Assembly: GCF_031143425.1 (NCBI RefSeq) | Contig: NC_090451.1 | Coordinates: 662,622,575 to 662,686,574 of the forward strand | Source of the DNA: Pleurodeles waltl | Taxonomy: Eukaryota; Chordata; Amphibia; Caudata; Salamandridae | Reading direction: 5' to 3' | Length of the DNA stretch: 64,000 bases | In this document: positions 32,521-45,420 of the stretch, one piece after another | How positions within the stretch are numbered: position 1 is the first letter of the stretch | How the letters are laid out: every line of letters begins with the position of its first letter | The notes under the pieces: model-generated | Database searches by the model: none | The model's input: only the letters and a program-made list of their open reading frames with translations | Told to the model about the DNA's origin: nothing | Position numbers and translations under genes: made by a program

Positions 32521-34865
32521 TGTTATATGGCTTGAGGAAGGCCTGCCAGGGGTACTGTATGTATGCCAAGGATTGGTCAAATTTGACCTTAAGAGGTATA
32601 CGAAAGGGCACATGATGGACAAAGTGAAACAGGAGTGGCCTGGAGGATTCCATGTCTGCTTAACCGGTTGTATGAGACTATATTGTGGTTGATAACATCG
32701 ACCTAAAAAAATATGGCATATGCTACATTGCCTACCACTGCACAGTCAGGGTATGCATATATTTACAATTCTTAACTGCACACCAACATACACAGACTTA
32801 ACTTGTGTTGTGCTTTGGTCAGTGTAGTGGGCACAATATTTTTCCCCTGTGATATTGAAGGAATATACCGTGTAGCCAGTTAGTAGAAACAATTTTAGAA
32901 TCTGATGTTTTAAACAATTCCAAGTAAAACAATTCAGCTCTGAGAGAAATCAGTGAGAACAAGAGAATCTTCCAAAGGCCAAGATGTAGAAAAGGAAAAA
33001 GGCTGGAACAGAGCCTGAGCAGTAGGACACCCGAAAGTGATAAGAAAGCTGGCGAGCTTTGTGGGATTTCAGGTTCTTAAAAGGAAGCTCGACCCCTTGC
33101 CAATTTCTATAGAGAGTTTTAAAATCAGGTACCGCAGCCCATTGGAGATGAGTTAGCAATGCATTTGATGTCACCTATAAAAAAATCCAAATGAAACCAC
33201 CAAAAAATCCAAATGAAACCTAGAGGAGAAAATAATTTTGGGGAGGGTGCAGGAAATATTTCGATGAACCCTTCCAGCATTTCACAGTCTCACCTCCCTT
33301 CTATTGCTCAAGAAGTATCCACGTAAGTGCAGGATGAATCACCACCATTTTCACCCTGGAGGTAATTCTGCCAATCATCCCTCAAATAGAAAGTATTGCA
33401 CAATAGGCTAATCATCCTAGGAGGAAGCAGAGGTTGATCAAGGGTTCGGGCAGAGGGAACTTTTGGGTAAAGCTAACAAAGTCATGCTTCAGGCTTGCTG
33501 CCTGTTCACCCTGAGAGCTTCCTTTTACCGCAGAAGCCATTATCATTCCGACAGATGTTTACACAGGGTTTGTTCAATGTCATGATTGCGTTACACCTCC
33601 TTAGATTTGTGGGTGGAAAAGACACAGATGAAAGCATGGATTAGAGGCCATATTCCACAAAATGGCTCAGCGACCAAGTCTGCCAAGAGCATCTGAGAAG
33701 GGGGGGATCTGCCACCTAGTTCTTATGTTTGCGGATCTAAATTGATACAATACAATGAGAATTGAGTTTGCCTATTGAGAAATTGCTTTGTGTTATCAAA
33801 AAACGTTTATAGTTCATCAAAGCGTAACCTAATTTCACATCTGCTCCTTGTAAGGCCATTTTCCAGACATTTGGCCAGCGCCAAGGTAAGTTCAACACCA
33901 TTCCCAATTCATGCAGTTTTCCAAGACCTAAAAATGTGCACACCATTTTTGAGAGACTTCAATGATGTCACACTCAGGAAGTGTAAGAAGACTGGGGAGG
34001 TTTGCAATTCCATATACATGTGCAGTGGCGGATATCGGTTTCAAGGCGGGGGAAGGCCCTGAGTGGTGGAAGGAATGTTCTTTAGAACCAAACACACTTT
34101 TCTTGGATTTTTCCTGATTGCAGGGTCAAATACCATCTAGACCAATTACTGGACAATGACAGCTGGTCAGAAGTTAAGGTGCTAAACCAGCAATCACATT
34201 ATTTTAAACGCTTGAGGATATAGATATTAAAAGGTTTCTAAGTGAACTGCAAGTGATTATAACATTTTGTGCACAGTTTGTTCAAGGTTGCAAAACAGAG
34301 ACAGCCAATTATCTCTTTCATGTTAATACACTCTCTTCAGAAGGCTGGCATCAGAGGTAAAAGCTGAAATAGCACCCTTCTAGCAAGGATGAGATGTGGG
34401 CTTCCAGACTTAGGTTGGCTTCAATGAAAGTCCTCGATATTTCACAATCCAGATGGGATCATGGCATTGATCGGTACAAAAACACTAAACAGTGGTAAAT
34501 CAACAAGGAGACGTAGCTGCGGTGGATCAGATCGCAGTGGTTTAGGTTTAACTAGTATCCACCACACCGTGGTTACCAGGGCAGAGTTTATTGACATCTG
34601 AGCAGATTCCAAATGGTCCTTCAAGAATTAGGACCAGTTGGATGTTGTCGCTCATGAATAATCTAACTTCAAAAGTATGTTGTTAAGTTGTCGGAAGCCT
34701 ATGCTAAGCATTAACAGACCCATCCAGTGTAGAGAAGAAAAACAGTTCACTTTAGCCACTCCTTCAAGCTAACAATTACCAACAATAGGCATTCAAGAAT
34801 GTTGCTTTATTTGATGACATCTATTGGGGTTAAATTCATCTGAGATGAAAGTTACGATACTCTCC
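32521..34865. other. No gene seen
   Basis: No domain, tandem array or transposon end is supported. 'cagtggcggatatcggtttc' at 34023 is another isolated CAGTGGCG-type word. Confidence 0.35.
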
Positions 34866-34869
34866 AGAC

Positions 34870-35110
34870 TCCTGTCTTGGTGAAGGGTTGTCAGATTTTG
34901 CGGTACATAGATTGATCATGATAAAAAACAAATCAACAACTACAAGTTTTGAGAATGTTCCTGCCATGAGAATGTCAGTATCCTCTTTCCACAGTAGAAG
35001 TGGCAAAGACGTGAAAAGGCTAGGACCAAGTGGCAGGTCACCAGTGAATAACCCTGACATGAGAGTTACTGCAAATCTTCCCATTCATGATGAGTGAAGG
35101 AACTGTGCCA
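34870..35110 (+). repeat. Diverged direct repeat, second copy
   Basis: Counterpart of 32280-32520, about 2.6 kb downstream. It has the same order of shared words and several small insertions or deletions. Confidence 0.45.
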
Positions 35111-38100
35111 AATAGGTCTAAGCTAGCGACGTACTCCTTTCTTCGCTAGCCGTGAACCTCCGAAGTTATGGGTCGGAGCGTCATTCCCCACTGGTGGCGT
35201 GGCATGAATATCACTGATGTAGGTTAATGTATGAAAGGCAGATTTGACACAATTCAGACAATTGTAATTTTGCAAATGCAAAATGTGTATTTTGAAAATA
35301 TCTATAGATATGTTTAATTTTTCATAGCTAGATAAATATGTGGACATCATGATTAAATCTGGAAGTCTCTTTACTGTGAAAGCGTACAGGCCAGTGAGGG
35401 TGGTGGCCATGACTACCCTGCCAAATACATTGCTTATTGGTCCTTGTCGTCTGAGTGCGCAGGCATTTATTTTTGTGGAAAAGCTCTAGAGGTGCCCTCT
35501 GTAACAGACAAGAACAAGGAGTAAAATCAACCAATGATAATAGAAGTATAGTAACAAATATTTGCAAAGCAAAGAGATCTGATTGTAATGTGTCAACATG
35601 TAAATGCAGACAATCACAAATGTTTATCGGGCTAAAGCCCGGCCTACTGACTTATTCTATGGAAGGAGAAAAGTAGCAAAACAGGATTGCTTTCTGTAAA
35701 GAATGCATATAGGGGATAAAACAAGTGAATGCAACAAGCTGCGTGACGACTGCGTGAACTTTTCAGATGTAAGACAGTCCCTTAGGAATTCTACCAGAAG
35801 CATTTCCTGGAAGGCGGCGCAATATACCAAGCAGCCAACAGCATGAGATGGAAGGGAATACTCTTCTGGGTAGAGTCACTAAAGAAAAAAATACTTGTTA
35901 AGAAATGAAGATAATTAGACAAGTATATTCCAGCAATCCTGTCACTATGAAGCCATCTGGGAACCCGAGACCTAATACAAAATTAGATCTTAGCCGCAAT
36001 TTGAATGACACCTTCAGAAAAGAGGTCAGAGATAAGACGGAAATATGATATGAGGTGTATGAATTTGCAGTTATATTCATCTCAAAATTCCTCCTTACCC
36101 GAGCATACCTCCATGAAGTAATAGATTCATACAAACTTCTTGAAAAATCTCACACATCTCCAAATGTTTCCTACATAGGTTTAGGCAGAGGGGTAATTGG
36201 TGCAGCAGCACCGGGCCCATAAAGTGTTAATGACCCACCACAGCCCAATTATTGCTGTCTTTTATTTGCCAGCTGGAGGACAACTGGGCAAATTTTCCCT
36301 TGTGTCATTGGGACCTAGGATCCCTCTGCTCTGCCACAGGCCACATTACACCCACATAGTGTTCCAACCTGTAACTGAATCGATGATGCTAAGTGATAAG
36401 AGAGGGCCGCACCAGAGCCAAGATACCACCACTTTGTGACATATAAAAATAACTACATCAGGGCAGCTTGGACACCAGTACCTATAGGTACCTATCATTA
36501 TAGCCAAGTGGAATTGCTAACCAAAGTCCTCTCAAAATACCCCTTCAAGGACAATGAAACAAAGTAAATTGTTCAACACACGATTTAGCGTTTGGGGGGC
36601 ACCCCACTCAGGAGAACCTTGAATATGCCTTATGGTCTGAAGTGTGGCAGGAGGCTGGTAAAAGACTTAGAATATGAGTTATTAACCATATCCAGTAAAT
36701 ACCACACCCAGTTTTAATCAGGTTCTTAGTCCTTCAACCCACACAAGAGAAGTGTTTGGGAAGAGTATTGTTTGGTATTTTATGTAGCACTTACTACACC
36801 TGACGAGGCATTGAAGTTCTTTACGCCAGTCAGCATGCTGTTCCGGAACCCAAGTTTAGTGGTTAATCCAGTGGTTATTGGTGGTTATTGGGGTTAGTTT
36901 TGTGTTCTCAAGGATTTACTCGAGTGTCTCTGTTGTGGGTTAAATTAGTAGAAGTTAGGTGAGACCTATGGGAGGTGTGTGAGTTTATGAAGATGGTTGG
37001 TGGGATTAAAAGATGAGCTAGAGAAGTGTAGGAATTGCTACTTTGCAGGGTATGTCCTTCAAAGAAGTACATGTTGTGATCTTGTAAAATGAGGTGTGGG
37101 CAATTTACAGAAATGCAATAACAGAGATTAAGTCAAACATCCGCAAGACGTAGGGCAAGCTGTACAGAGGATAGAAAAAAAGGAGAGGGCTGTTGAAACA
37201 AAAAGAGAGACAAAACAGTTGGAAGTTAAAGTCATGGCCAACATTTTTGTGCAGCGTTTAAGGAAGATAGTGTAGGATTGTGAGATACCATGAATGCACT
37301 TTGAGGAAGAAAAACTGCAGAAAGGAGCATCATTATTTGAATGTGAGATAGTGCTGTATTAGGTACTTTTTTGAAAGGCCCTAGAATCAGATGAACAGTC
37401 TGTCCACATCCGGGCTACTATTAGACCACGTATTAGCAAGGACAGCTGATCATGTCCGTTGTTGAAAGCGTAAAGTAACGGCTGAATGCATGTCTTGGGG
37501 AATTTTTCAAGCTTTAGGCTGCACTTGAACAAAGCAGTAACCTCATGCTCAAAGCAAAGGTAGACGATACACAGAAATAAAAGCAACATATTATGCACAC
37601 ATTGAAATGGAGATTCTGTAATTGTTGCAGCAGATACCTTCTGATGTTTACCCTTACAGATGTCTAACCAAAGTGGGATCCATTAGGATGACCCGGTTGA
37701 GCGTGGTATGGGTTAGTGCTGAAGATATTGTCACAGACAGTGAAAGTGCATTGCCTGCATTCCCGTAGATGGAGGGAGGAGGTGCAGCCACCGAAGTGAG
37801 GCGGGAAAAACGAGACTACCTCTAGAAATTCTGAGGCCTTATGTTTAAAACATAGATGCATATTACAGGGGATTGAGGCTTGTAAATTGATCGGAGGCCC
37901 GGAGCAATATACTGCTAGACATCCCCGACATGGGGATAGCGGGCAGGCAGCGGGCCGCAAAGGCGGCAATGGATCGCCATGAAGAAGCATGCAAGGGAGG
38001 GGTGCTCATGGGGCAGGTAGCTTCCGACCACAATTAGCACAATCCCTCACCTCTGGTCATGGTCGATGCACCCCCGCGGATACTTGCACACTTAGCTCTG

Positions 38101-40112
38101 ACTCAACAGCACACCGAATACACCACACTGCTTCTCCCGGACAGGGCCATCTTATTTTACTTTATATAGTTTTATGTCATTTGCTGATACGTTAACTTTT
38201 ACCTGAACTTTCGAGTTTCCCTGACATGGTTACTGTTAAATTGTAAAAGTGTTTGAAAGGTTTATGCCCTATCATCATGTATGCTATCCCTACTGTTGGG
38301 GGGATAAAGGTGGAAAGAGGAAAGAGGTGGGGGGACGCATATGTTGTATTTCTGAAGCAAAACTCTATATATTTTTTTTATTTTTATGCACAGATGCAGA
38401 TTAGTCTCTCTGAGCACTGCCATTCAGAAGATGTTATGGTGAGGCATGGGACTTCAGTTTCAGTTTTTCAAGTTGAGGAAGTGTCTTGGCAGGGCCTGTC
38501 TTTTGTCTGTCCCTGATTGGTGCTTCAGGCAAGATGACCCTGCCAGGTGATTTACATTTCACACTTTATTGTATATATAAGATCCAGTAAATACCCGATA
38601 CACAGTGTCCAGCAAATACCTCCCAGTCGGAGTTTGCCTTTAGCAAATGAGAAATTACTTGCAAGATTTTCTGTTTTACGCATTGAATTCTGCATGCAAT
38701 GAAATTTCCTGTATGGCAGGTTGGACTCGCTGACATTGATCGATGGAAAATTGTGGGGTTGAAATGTTTACAGAAAATCAAATCTCATAATTCCAGCCCC
38801 TTCACGAAAAGGGGTATGCACTGGGATCCGAATGTATCAGCTCCCCACAAATACACTTGTGTAATCTGTGTCATCGAACACACTAACCTGAAAATACGAG
38901 ACCTATGATACCACTGAAGTCAGGAAAGCCAGAGAAAGAATCATTTGAGCCACTCATACTAGGTGTTAAGCCCCACCCACCGCCTCCGGCAAGTCTAAAC
39001 CATACCTCCATCTCAGGAGCTGGCACTGTGTCCCATGGGGTCCAACCTCAGCATGTTCTTTACCTACTCACGGGTCTGGTTTCAGTGCCATATATCTGGC
39101 TTCTGCAAAGTTTTTATCTTCACAACATCTTCGGCTTTTCACGTCTTGTCTGAAGAAAAAAAACGTCAGCACCCATTCAATGAGTAAGTCGACGGTTTTA
39201 TAGTTAACTGGGAAGGAAATGAAATATCAATTTTCAGCAGCATCAAGTACTCACAAAGAAATATCGCATGTTTGCGGGAAAAGTATGCCAGGGTGTAAAT
39301 GCAGAAAACCCGTAAACCGCATGTTGGATAGACCCTTGGGCTGGCTGGCTGCAGCACAAACTAGTCTATTGGAAGGAGCATCTGTGACATCTGTGTATTC
39401 TATTAACAGGAAAACTAATGTATAATGTGGGAGTCACATTAAATCAAAATGACTGTGATTTTTAGATATTTTAAGTAGCTTATTCTCCATAATGAAAAAA
39501 CGAACGAAACTAGTGATTAACTCAAGAGAAGACTTCTCAAAGAAAGGCTGCAGAAATAAGCAAAACATGTCTCATCCACAACTTAATGGTAAAGAGGTAT
39601 ATCGTGTTTGTCCGCGAGGTGGCGGCATAGGCAAAACTATAAAATTCACTTTTGCGTTCTTTTCCCATATCAAATCAGAATAACTACCTGTCCAAGGCTA
39701 ACTAGACTGAACAAGATTTGGAAATCATTCGTAAATCAGATCGGTAATCCCTACTTTCATAATATTCACCTAAACTCATAACCCCCGTTACTTTCCACCT
39801 CCAAAATCACCAGGTCCACAAGCAAAGGAGGTACGATTTTTACAGACTACTTGTAATAAGTCTGCCTTATGATTTCCTGATCCTGAATGGCTTTTCACAG
39901 CGACTGGCCTCACAGGAACCCATATTGTGAGTGTTATTTAAAAGGGCCTCGTATTATCGCTTTACACATCATAACTCTGGGCCTACTAATGACAAGTACT
40001 GAATTTGTATTGGTGTTTGGAGGGTGGGGAGTGGGTACAGGCACTCATTTGTGAAGATCCGAACTTATTTGTACACTATGAGATTTTGGTACACAGCAAG
40101 AGATTAAAAAAA
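35111..40112. other. About 5 kb without recognised features
   Basis: I see no gene-like frame, tandem array or transposon terminus that I can support here. Short frames (60-110 codons) occur on both strands without recognisable domains. Confidence 0.4.
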
Positions 40113-40807
40113 GCATTGGCAAAGCCAATACGTCTCGCCTATGCAAGAGCTGTTGCCTTGGCCAATGTGTTTTAGCCATGTTGTACACGAGTATGGCTGC
40201 TGATCAGCATGGCAAAAGGTTAGTGGCATAGAGGAGAGGGGCGTGGAGTCTCACAGAATGGAATGGCTAAGAGTGGAGTATTGTAGAGCGGAGTGGCAGA
40301 GAGTGTCATGGATTTGAGTGGCATAGTGTGGAGTCGTGTAGAGTGGCATACACTGGAGTGGCACAGAGTAGAGTGGACTGGTGTAGAATGCATTGGTGTA
40401 GAGTTGCAGAATATAGTGGCATAGAGTGCAGTGCATTGAATGCAGTGGCATTGAATTCAATGGTGTACAATTCAATATCATAGAGTGGATTGGTGTAGAT
40501 TAGAGTGGTACATAGTAAGAGTGGCGTAGAGTATTGTAGTGTAGAGTGGAGTTGTGCAGAATAGATTGGTGTGGCCTAACTGGAGTGGTGAAGGGTGCAG
40601 TGGCGAAGAGTGCAAACTCAAGCTGGACAGCTTAAAACAAATAAGGCCAGCAAACGGAAAGCACGAAAATGTAAATGTGAGTTACAAACCACAAAGGCAA
40701 TGGCAAGCAAGGGGCATAATGCATTCCTAAGTCAGCTTTCTGAATGCCCCCCAAGATGTCTTTAGCAAACTAGACAGCTGCGCTGTCTGGTAGGCTGTGA
40801 CCTAAAA
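40113..40807 (-). repeat. Composite pentamer-array repeat, copy C (internally deleted)
   Basis: On the plus strand it starts with the right-module hairpin ('gcattggcaaagccaata' and 'tggccaatgtgttttagcca'), then about 390 bp of pentamer array, then jumps directly to 'aactcaagctggacagc', which in copy B lies at 16827. The junction near 40612 joins array text equivalent to copy B position about 16105 to 16827. Roughly 720 bp, including the end of the array and the second module, is therefore missing. A middle part of the array is also missing relative to copy B. Confidence 0.8.
40220..40612 (-). repeat. Degenerate pentanucleotide array, copy C
   Basis: 'gtggcatagtgtggagtc' and 'gtggcatacactggagtgg' occur in the same order as at 15073-15117 in copy B. 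'gttgtgcagaatagattggt' and 'gtggcctaactggag' correspond to 16036-16075. The array is thus a deleted version of the same ancestral array, not an independent expansion. Confidence 0.85.
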
Positions 40808-41164
40808 AGGCAGACAAGAGGGGAGGTGGTAGACAAAGAAAGAAAGAAGGGATAAAAAGAACCAGCAGAAGTGAGATGAGGAAACAAGAGGTATAAGGGG
40901 TGAAAAAAGTGGCATGAGGAGAATTAAGAGTAGGCAGCCATGACCTGTCATATATTTCCATTACTAATCCACATACAAAAAGCTTTCTCACATACAGGAC
41001 AGTCCAACAAACACAGCCTTTTCCAAATATGGAAGGTGTGTCCTCAAAAAGAACTTCACTCTCTGGAATGGGTTCTGTAACATACATACTGTCTCAAATA
41101 CAGAGCAATGCAAAATACTGAGATAGGCAAAAATAAAGTGAAAAATATATAGTAAAACTATATA
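40808..41164. other. Purine-rich tract and spacer
   Basis: 40810-40930 is A/G-rich on the plus strand. No gene or terminus is seen before the next MITE. Confidence 0.4.
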
Positions 41165-41592
41165 CAGGGCCACTAGAATTATGCAGCAGAGGAGGACTAA
41201 AGTATGTGGCAGGGTTGAAGAATTTATGCAGCAAGAAAAGCCAAATTATGTGGCTAAATGTGGCACATTTTGAGATAGTATTACTTCATTATTTTGTCAT
41301 GTTTACACCTGGTAATAATGTTTGGGATTAGAGTTCACCCTGTTAGAAACAATTTAACACCCAAATACAGCAATAAGTAACTTAGAATTGACCAGTCAAA
41401 CTTTTCGAAAAGTGTTCCAATGTGCAGGAACCAGTCACCATATTTTTGTAACTTTTGATCCGTTTGACCCGGAAACAAAATGTATTTTTTGGCAAAATCT
41501 GCAGATTATGCAGCAGATGATGGATTACGTGGCAAATGTAGAAAATACATAATCATGCAAAAATCGCAGATGCCGTAGAATTGCATAATATA
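41165..41592 (+). mobile_element. hAT MITE of the CAGGGCCACTGG family, copy 3 (right end eroded)
   Basis: The left end CAGGGCCACTAGAATTATGC is well kept. The right end stops around 'gtagaattgcataata' and lacks the last dozen bases of the terminal repeat. Internal words 'gattatgcagcagatgatgg' and 'attacgtggcaaatg' match copy 1. No target duplication can be assigned. Confidence 0.75.
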
Positions 41593-41728
41593 TAGAAAAA
41601 TACATACCAAAGTGTAGGGTGTACACTGAAACATTTAAGCATAAATTATTCAACAGATCTAAAACTTAAAGATTACTTTACAAAGTACAGAACAATTGAA
41701 TAAAAAAATCCCAAATAATTGTATAGGT

Positions 41729-41800
41729 CAGTGGTTCTCATGCTGTTTACAACCGCAACCCACTTTTTAGAAAGAGAAACTTTTGCAAACCTCCCACCTT
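41729..41800 (+). mobile_element. Isolated hAT-like terminus
   Basis: CAGTGGTTCTCATGCTGTTT followed by 'cgcaacccactttttag' looks like the left end of a hAT element of the CAGTGGTTCTCA type. No matching right end was found, so this is a fragment at best. Confidence 0.35.
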
Positions 41801-41854
41801 TAATGGGCATGCGGAGGGGCGATTTTTAATGTAATTAATGCCTTGTGTGGTAGA

Positions 41855-42045
41855 GGGTTGTCATTAACAGATAGCACATTTCCATTGAAATGACCACTAA
41901 TTTTGGAGACGTATAGCTTTACAGTTTTACAACATGCACTCAAATGATAATGTGTGGAAATTTGGTTTGCGTGAATATTTATAATTTATGATCACCAAGT
42001 AAAGCGTCTTTGTTTCAGTATAGTTCATTTACAGATATTTACATT
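41855..42045 (-). repeat. Old fragment of the composite repeat, second module only (copy D)
   Basis: 'ccattgaaatgaccactaat' and 'aatgtgtggaaattt' align in order with the minus strand of copy A around 7130-7040 and with copy B at 16355-16470. There is no pentamer array next to it, unlike copies A, B and C. Confidence 0.55.
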
Positions 42046-42680
42046 TTGTTGTGTGTTGCAAAAAACAACATCCTACAGCCTTTGCCTTCACATTCCCTGT
42101 ACTCCTGCAAAATATACACATAATTACTTTTACGTATCTGTCAACTCCATCTGGTTCAATGTGGATTGAATTGTGCAATATTTCAATATATTGTAATGAA
42201 GTTGTTATAGTTTGGTTTTGGTTTCAATACTAGCCTTTTTGATGATCGCATAAAACATTCACACTACTTTTAATTGTAAAATCCTGTGGTGGTTTAATAC
42301 AGATGGGCGCTGTTAACTAATTCCTCCGTAATTTAATTATTGAGTTTAATATTTGTTTACATTCAGGGAAATGCAGGGAAGTTTCTATTTGTTGTTTAAT
42401 TGCACCTGGGCAATAAAAACAGAGCTGAGCACCCAATGCCAATGGCTCTCGCAGGGTTGCTGATCTAGTACATTTAAGATTCATAAAGTCATGCCTGGAA
42501 TCCTGTGTTTAACCTCAAATCTGGAACCCCAGAAGGCCTCTTGTTTAGACGAGCACAAGGTCTACTTGGCAGGCGCATGGGGCATCTGCTAAACTTTGTC
42601 CTAGGTGGTGAGGAGCCAACTACTGTTGTCCTGAACCTGTTAGTTAAGACTGGACTCTGTGTGAGGACAGCTGATAACTT
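42046..42680. other. No gene seen
   Basis: AT-rich spacer without recognised features. Confidence 0.4.
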
Positions 42681-42683
42681 CAT

Positions 42684-42775
42684 TTATTAATTTTAGCATT
42701 TTTATAGAGCTCTTCTCTACCATGAGGGCCTCAATGCGCATTACAGTACAATGAAAAGTTGGCATGTAGGACATC
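42684..42775 (-). repeat. L2/SINE-type tail, minus orientation
   Basis: 'tttttatagagctcttctct' then 'gggcctcaatgcgcattaca' is, in reverse, the common vertebrate tail with paired AGCGCT-like boxes (ATAGCGC...TCAAAGCGCTTTACA type). It abuts the target duplication of the following MITE. Confidence 0.45.
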
Positions 42776-43028
42776 CCCTAGATCAGTGGTTCCCAACCTG
42801 TGGTCCGGGGACCCCTGAGGGTCCGCGAAGCCTTCTCAGGGGGTCCGCGAGAGGCTAGAAAATTAAAAAATATTAACAAATATTGACAAATTAGGTCCCC
42901 AGCTTCCAGTAATGACTCAGGCGGGGGTCCCCGGATTCCCATGATGATTCAGTGGGGGTCCCTGGGTTCCATTAATGTTAAAGTGGGGGTCCACAGAAAT
43001 CAAAAGGTTGGGAACCACTGCCCTAGAT
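42776..43028. mobile_element. 237-bp hAT MITE (42784-43020) with perfect TIRs and target duplication
   Basis: Termini are CAGTGGTTCCCAACCTGTGG on the left and, on the minus strand at the right, CAGTGGTTCCCAACCTTTTG. 16 bp are identical. The 8-bp word CCCTAGAT flanks both sides exactly (42776-42783 and 43021-43028). The interior has recurring GGGGGTCC words (42839, 42933, 42953 and 42985) that resemble short subterminal repeats. This is a clean hAT/Charlie-type miniature element. Confidence 0.92.
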
Positions 43029-43914
43029 GGACCAGCTGTAACAAACACCCCTGTACACATAGTACATTCTAAACAATTCGCAGGAAGATTTAAGAAGTGG
43101 GGAAAGAAGAAAAGGCATAGTTGAGGACAAGGAGGTGGACATTTGACAGAGAGGAAGGAGAGGAGGTGACTTACCAAGAGTGGGGTAGCGGGGAGTACGG
43201 GAGGTGCTGCTGCCCGGGGCTTCTGTCTGTTACAGATGGTTTCCTTGCCGACATAGACCTAGTGATACAATCTTGGAGCCTCACTCCGGACTACCCAAAG
43301 AAAAGAGGCGGGACAGGCGAGGCCTAAATAAGGGGATGGAAAAATTAAATGCAGCTGCAAGAAAAGGACTACGCTAGAAAAAGGGGTACAAAGGTACAAA
43401 AGAAGAGAGAGGGGGAAAACATGAAAACAAAAAAAATCAGAACAGAAAAATTGAGTAATGAAAGCAGCTCAAAATACAGACGAAAGGGGCAGAGCTAGAC
43501 ATGAGTAACAGAAAATAATTAAGTAATACACAAAATTACACAAATACAAAAAAACAAAACAAGGGAAGGATGAAAAGAAACTAACATAATAATGATAATG
43601 ATGATGATAATAATTACAATAAATAGCAGAAAATTAAACATGGTGTTTGTGTTTATGTATGTGTGTAATCTACAGGGCCGTCAAGGATCAATTCTTGTGA
43701 GAAAGTTCAGTGGGTTAACATACCGTCCTGCGAGATACACCTATAACCAGCAGGCCACATACAGTAATCCAAGTAAAATACCCAGTGAGTAAATACACCC
43801 ACTATAGAAACCTGTGTGTATCTTGTAGGCCACAGAATCTGCTCTAGTGAGAAATCTCACACACAGACCCGCTGTCCACATACAAAGATGCTGTCCCACG
43901 ATAATGACTCATAG
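43029..43914. other. No gene seen; A-rich and ATG/ATA simple repeat
   Basis: 43330-43560 is A-rich. 43585-43622 is a short ATAATG/ATGATA microsatellite. No gene is recognised. Confidence 0.45.
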
Positions 43915-44480
43915 TGTGCAGGACAGCTGTCTCACAGGAGGGATGTCTCAACTTCATAAAGACTGTCACGCATACTGTGCAGATGGGCTGTCCCATACAT
44001 AAATACTGTCACACATACTGTGCAGGCAGCTGTCCCACACATAAATACAGACACGTATACTGTGTAGGAAACTGTCCCATATACAAATACTGTACATACG
44101 CTGTGCAGACGGGATGTTTTATACACAAATACTGCCACACATACTGTGCAGACGGGCTAGCCTGTATACAAATACTGTCACACATACTCTGCAACAGGTG
44201 GTCCCATATGCATACAGGCTGTCCCATATACAAATACTATCACATGTAATGTACAGACGGGCTGTCCCATATACAAATACTGTAACATATAATGTGCATA
44301 CAGGCAGTCCAACACATACTGTCACACATGTTGCGCAGGCCGACTGTCTGATATACAAATACTGTAACATAAGCTGTGCAGACTGGCTGCCCCCTACATA
44401 AATACTGTCACACATACCGTGCAGGCAGCTGTCCCATATACAAATACTGCCACACACACTGCGCAGACGAGTATGCAGGG
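43915..44480 (+). repeat. 43-bp minisatellite, array 1
   Basis: The unit approximates CTGTCACACATACTGTGCAG followed by ACGGGCTGTCCCATATACAAATA (43 bp), with 13 or so diverged copies. Some units lack the ATACAAATA part. Because 43 is not a multiple of three, frames rotate between units and give varied repetitive peptides on both strands. These are artefacts. Confidence 0.88.
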
Positions 44481-44559
44481 TATAGACGCGAACAGCACAA
44501 GCAAGAGATGTGCCTCTGTGGATATAAAGCAATTCGCCAGGATTGCAGAATCAATGCCC

Positions 44560-45420
44560 ATAAAAAACATGGAAAGACAGCAGTTGCGACTTTCTGGGAG
44601 ACTTGTATTTGGGTGGACAGTTTATCACCCAGGACGCCGCCATTGACTCATTTGGGCTGGGAGCGGACACTCTCTACAGTAGGCTAAAACATCGGCAACA
44701 GCGCGATGGCTGTGTCCTTGCTTCCCAGAGGAGACACCGGTGTCGCACACAATGACTAGGTTGTTAGATATGATGGGGGGACGCCGACTGGTATCACATA
44801 TTTATAGAGCATTACGAGAGGACCATCCCAAGCTAATACCAATGGCATAGACAAAATGGGAAAACACAGTGGGAGACTTGCCGACTGCACGGAAATGGGA
44901 GAAATTAATGGGGGGGGGGTCAAAATGGTGAGCTCTAATGCACGTTTTAAACGTATACAATATAATTGCACACACAGAGTACACTTGGCCCCAGCGACTT
45001 AACATCACATCTGCCCCACTAGACCAGGCAATTGTTCTAGTTGTGAAGGCCCACAAGCAGATGTTACACACAGGGTCTGGCAATGCCCAGCCCTAACACT
45101 GTGCTGGAGCGACGTAGTAACAACCTTGGTAGAGCCACTGTCTGGACACTAACACCTACGCCTCGGACTCTTGCTGGGATGGTCCCAGCGCCTAAGGGAA
45201 AGAAAAGTAGTCGTAAAGCTGTTTTATTAGGGCTGTTATTGGCAAAAGTTAGGCCATTAAATGGCTGAGTCAAGGGCCTCCTAGATATGAGGAATGGTGC
45301 CGCGATGTGCATGAATGGGCAGTGGCAGCAGAGGTGGGGATGAAGCATGCACGGAAGGATGAAACACTTGCAGGTGACGTGCTGTGTGGGAGGGAATGCT
45401 GACAGATCTGAATATGCAGC
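44560..45420 (+). pseudogene. L1-type LINE ORF2 C-terminal relic
   Basis: Around 44811 the text reads in broken frames as RALREDHPKLIPMA, then TKWENTVGDLP, the region before the C-terminal domain of L1 ORF2. 44938-45119 gives ARFKRIQYNCTHRVHLAP and then CSSCEGPQADVTHRVWQCP at 45033-45089, a CX2CX8HX4C zinc-knuckle-like motif as in L1 ORF2 C-termini. Two further frame changes lead through KKSSRKAVLLGLLLAKVR (about 45203-45256) to PPRYEEWCRDVHEW (45277-45318). At least three frame changes and stops make it dead. It sits between two arrays of the same minisatellite. Confidence 0.7.
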
